Source: Deltaproteobacteria bacterium (GTDB taxonomy: Bacteria > Myxococcota > UBA796 > SXON01). Taken from it: a stretch of DNA of 6,295 nt. The notes under the pieces were generated by a model. The model made no database searches. It was given only the letters and a program-made list of their open reading frames with translations, and was not told the origin of the DNA. The position numbers and the translations under genes are program-made. Location: assembly GCA_947483545.1 (NCBI GenBank), contig CANKNP010000303.1, positions 1 through 6,295 of the forward strand, given 5' to 3'. Shown in pieces: positions 5,133-6,295 of this stretch (the first letter of the stretch is position 1; every line of letters starts with the position of its first letter).

Positions 5133-6295
5133 CGGGGACCCGCGCCAGGGTGGCGGTCCGGGCGGATTTGCCGTTCCCAAGCGTCAAGCGCACCTCGGCG
5201 TAGCCCAGGCCCGGCGAGCCTTTCACCGACGGCGTGAACCGATGGGACCCCGCAGCCTGACCGCCCGAGGCGATGCGATTGTCCGCGGTCGTCCGGTAGG
5301 GGGCGAGGGCCTCGACTGTGCGGGCGTAGGTCTGAATCCAAGCGGGTGCCAGCTCTTTTCCCGCGCTGTCCAAGAGCACGACCGTCACCACCGCCGAATT
5401 GGCGGGATTTCCGGTCGGCACGCTGTGGCCGGCCCCCGTGTTCTGCAGGGTGAGGGAGAGATCGAACGCCTCGTTTCGATGGATCGTGCCCGGCATCCGC
5501 ACGAGGGCGCTCAACGCACGTGCGGGGTCGGAGGAAAACGTATGGGCGGCGACTGTGCCATTGGATCCAGGCACGATCACGCCGGTGGTAGGCGCCATGT
5601 GGCAGGATTGGCAGGTCACGCCCGCGGTCGCCCAGCCAGAGCTTTTCCACTCGGAATAGGTGGCGTAAAAGGGCTGGTCGGCGCCCGGCCAGGTCAACTC
5701 ATGGCAGGAGGCGCAGAGCTCTGGCTTTTGGAGCTCGTCGGTCACGGCGATGGGATGGGGGCTGTTCGACCGGGCGCGGGTCCCCAATACCGTCGCGGTG
5801 CCGTCCGCTTGCGTTCGGATGTGACACGCAGCGCAGGTGACGCCCTCAGCGCGCAAGCCGGCATCGAACGCGGTGTTCGGGACCAGCTTCGGGCGCGAGG
5901 CGGCGCCATCCACATACCCGTTGGCGATCGTCGCGTGCTGGGCCTCCACCGGCAGGTGGCACGACTGACACAGCGTGCTGTCGCCGACGCTGGCCAGCGC
6001 TGCTTGGAACACGGGGTCGGTCCAGGCGTGCGCATGCTTCGAGCCGGACCAGGTGTCGTGCGCGGCGGCATGGCAGGCGTTGCAGCCCTGCGCGGACAGC
6101 GATGCGAGCCCGGCGGGCAGCACATCGATGGTGACCGGGAGCGAACCTGCGAAGAGCACCGGCGGCGGGAGGACTGGCGCGGGGGCTTGGGCGGCGGCAA
6201 CGGGCTCGGTCGCCGGGGGGGTCGCCACCTCGTCCTTGCGCCCGCGGGCCAGCGCGATGCCCATGGCAGCGACGGAGGCGACGAGCACGATGCGG
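5119..6295 (-). CDS. Pentaheme cytochrome c, periplasmic, membrane-anchored or secreted (5' end probably outside the window)
   Basis: The product is a multiheme c-type cytochrome with five CxxCH sites. Numbering from the GTG at 6288 they are C69NACH, C107QSCH, C152AACH, C192ASCH and C226QSCH. The family handles electrons outside the cytoplasmic membrane, and the layout resembles cytochrome c554-type proteins. The first visible residues (VLVASVAAMGIALARGRKDE) form the end of a hydrophobic signal or anchor helix followed by basic residues. The frame stays open to the edge (codons for Arg-Ile before the GTG), so the true start probably lies beyond 6295. A Pro/Ala-rich linker (about 22-48) joins this to the heme region. 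Possible distal ligands are H77, H85, H87, H118, H178 (SPHP), H249 (AAHTF) and H288 in the conserved-looking GAGHSVPTG (285-293). Residues about 265-389 carry no heme and look like a beta-sandwich. The redox partner is unknown, and no adjacent quinol oxidase or reductase is visible. Confidence 0.88.
   Translation of the reverse strand, partial: RIVLVASVAAMGIALARGRKDEVATPPATEPVAAAQAPAPVLPPPVLFAGSLPVTIDVLPAGLASLSAQGCNACHAAAHDTWSGSKHAHAWTDPVFQAALASVGDSTLCQSCHLPVEAQHATIANGYVDGAASRPKLVPNTAFDAGLRAEGVTCAACHIRTQADGTATVLGTRARSNSPHPIAVTDELQKPELCASCHELTWPGADQPFYATYSEWKSSGWATAGVTCQSCHMAPTTGVIVPGSNGTVAAHTFSSDPARALSALVRMPGTIHRNEAFDLSLTLQNTGAGHSVPTGNPANSAVVTVVLLDSAGKELAPAWIQTYARTVEALAPYRTTADNRIASGGQAAGSHRFTPSVKGSPGLGYAEVRLTLGNGKSARTATLARVPVTVE

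Noticed and set aside
4026..5180. Long minus-strand frame opposite the hexapeptide gene
   Set aside because: It is an antisense shadow: no domain is recognisable, while the plus strand shows clear hexapeptide repeats.

Overview
This is a GC-rich window with strong third-position GC bias. It carries four well-supported protein genes and the probable 5' end of a fifth. The gene content (a PAS-rich soluble sensor protein, an Eis-type acetyltransferase, a GlmU-like hexapeptide protein and a periplasmic multiheme cytochrome c) fits a large-genome bacterium of the Myxococcota or another former deltaproteobacterial lineage. That placement is an inference from style and content, because there is no rRNA or other marker gene here.

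Layout from left to right. At 1-99 (minus) is the start of a truncated open frame whose last visible residues resemble the beginning of VgrG/tail-spike proteins; this call is tentative. At 100-314 is an intergenic stretch full of structure: a 17-bp interrupted inverted repeat overlapping the start codon of the left gene, a 12-bp-stem hairpin at 131-166, and two copies of a 51-bp repeat with an AT-richer imperfect palindrome as its core. At 315-1442 (minus) is an Eis-family GNAT/SCP2 N-acetyltransferase. At 1464-3833 (minus), only 21 bp upstream of it and in the same direction, is a 789-residue protein with three PAS domains, a histidine-kinase-like ATPase domain and a receiver domain. At 3834-3947 is a short divergent promoter region. 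At 3948-5132 (plus) is a GlmU-like protein with a C-terminal left-handed beta-helix. At 5119-6295 (minus) is a five-heme cytochrome c that is probably truncated at its N-terminus by the window edge. The last two genes converge and overlap by 14 bp at their 3' ends.

The sensor gene and the acetyltransferase gene probably form one transcription unit. The most unusual protein feature is that the sensor has lost most of the residues needed for phosphotransfer: there is no canonical H-box, the N-box Asn is replaced, and the receiver has Ser in place of the phosphoacceptor Asp, Pro in place of the conserved Thr/Ser and Arg in place of the conserved Lys. It therefore looks like a pseudo-hybrid kinase, possibly acting through PAS-ligand binding and protein contacts rather than phosphorelay. 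The hexapeptide protein and the cytochrome look unrelated to each other and to the sensor operon. I see no integrase, transposase, tRNA, CRISPR array or defence system in the window.
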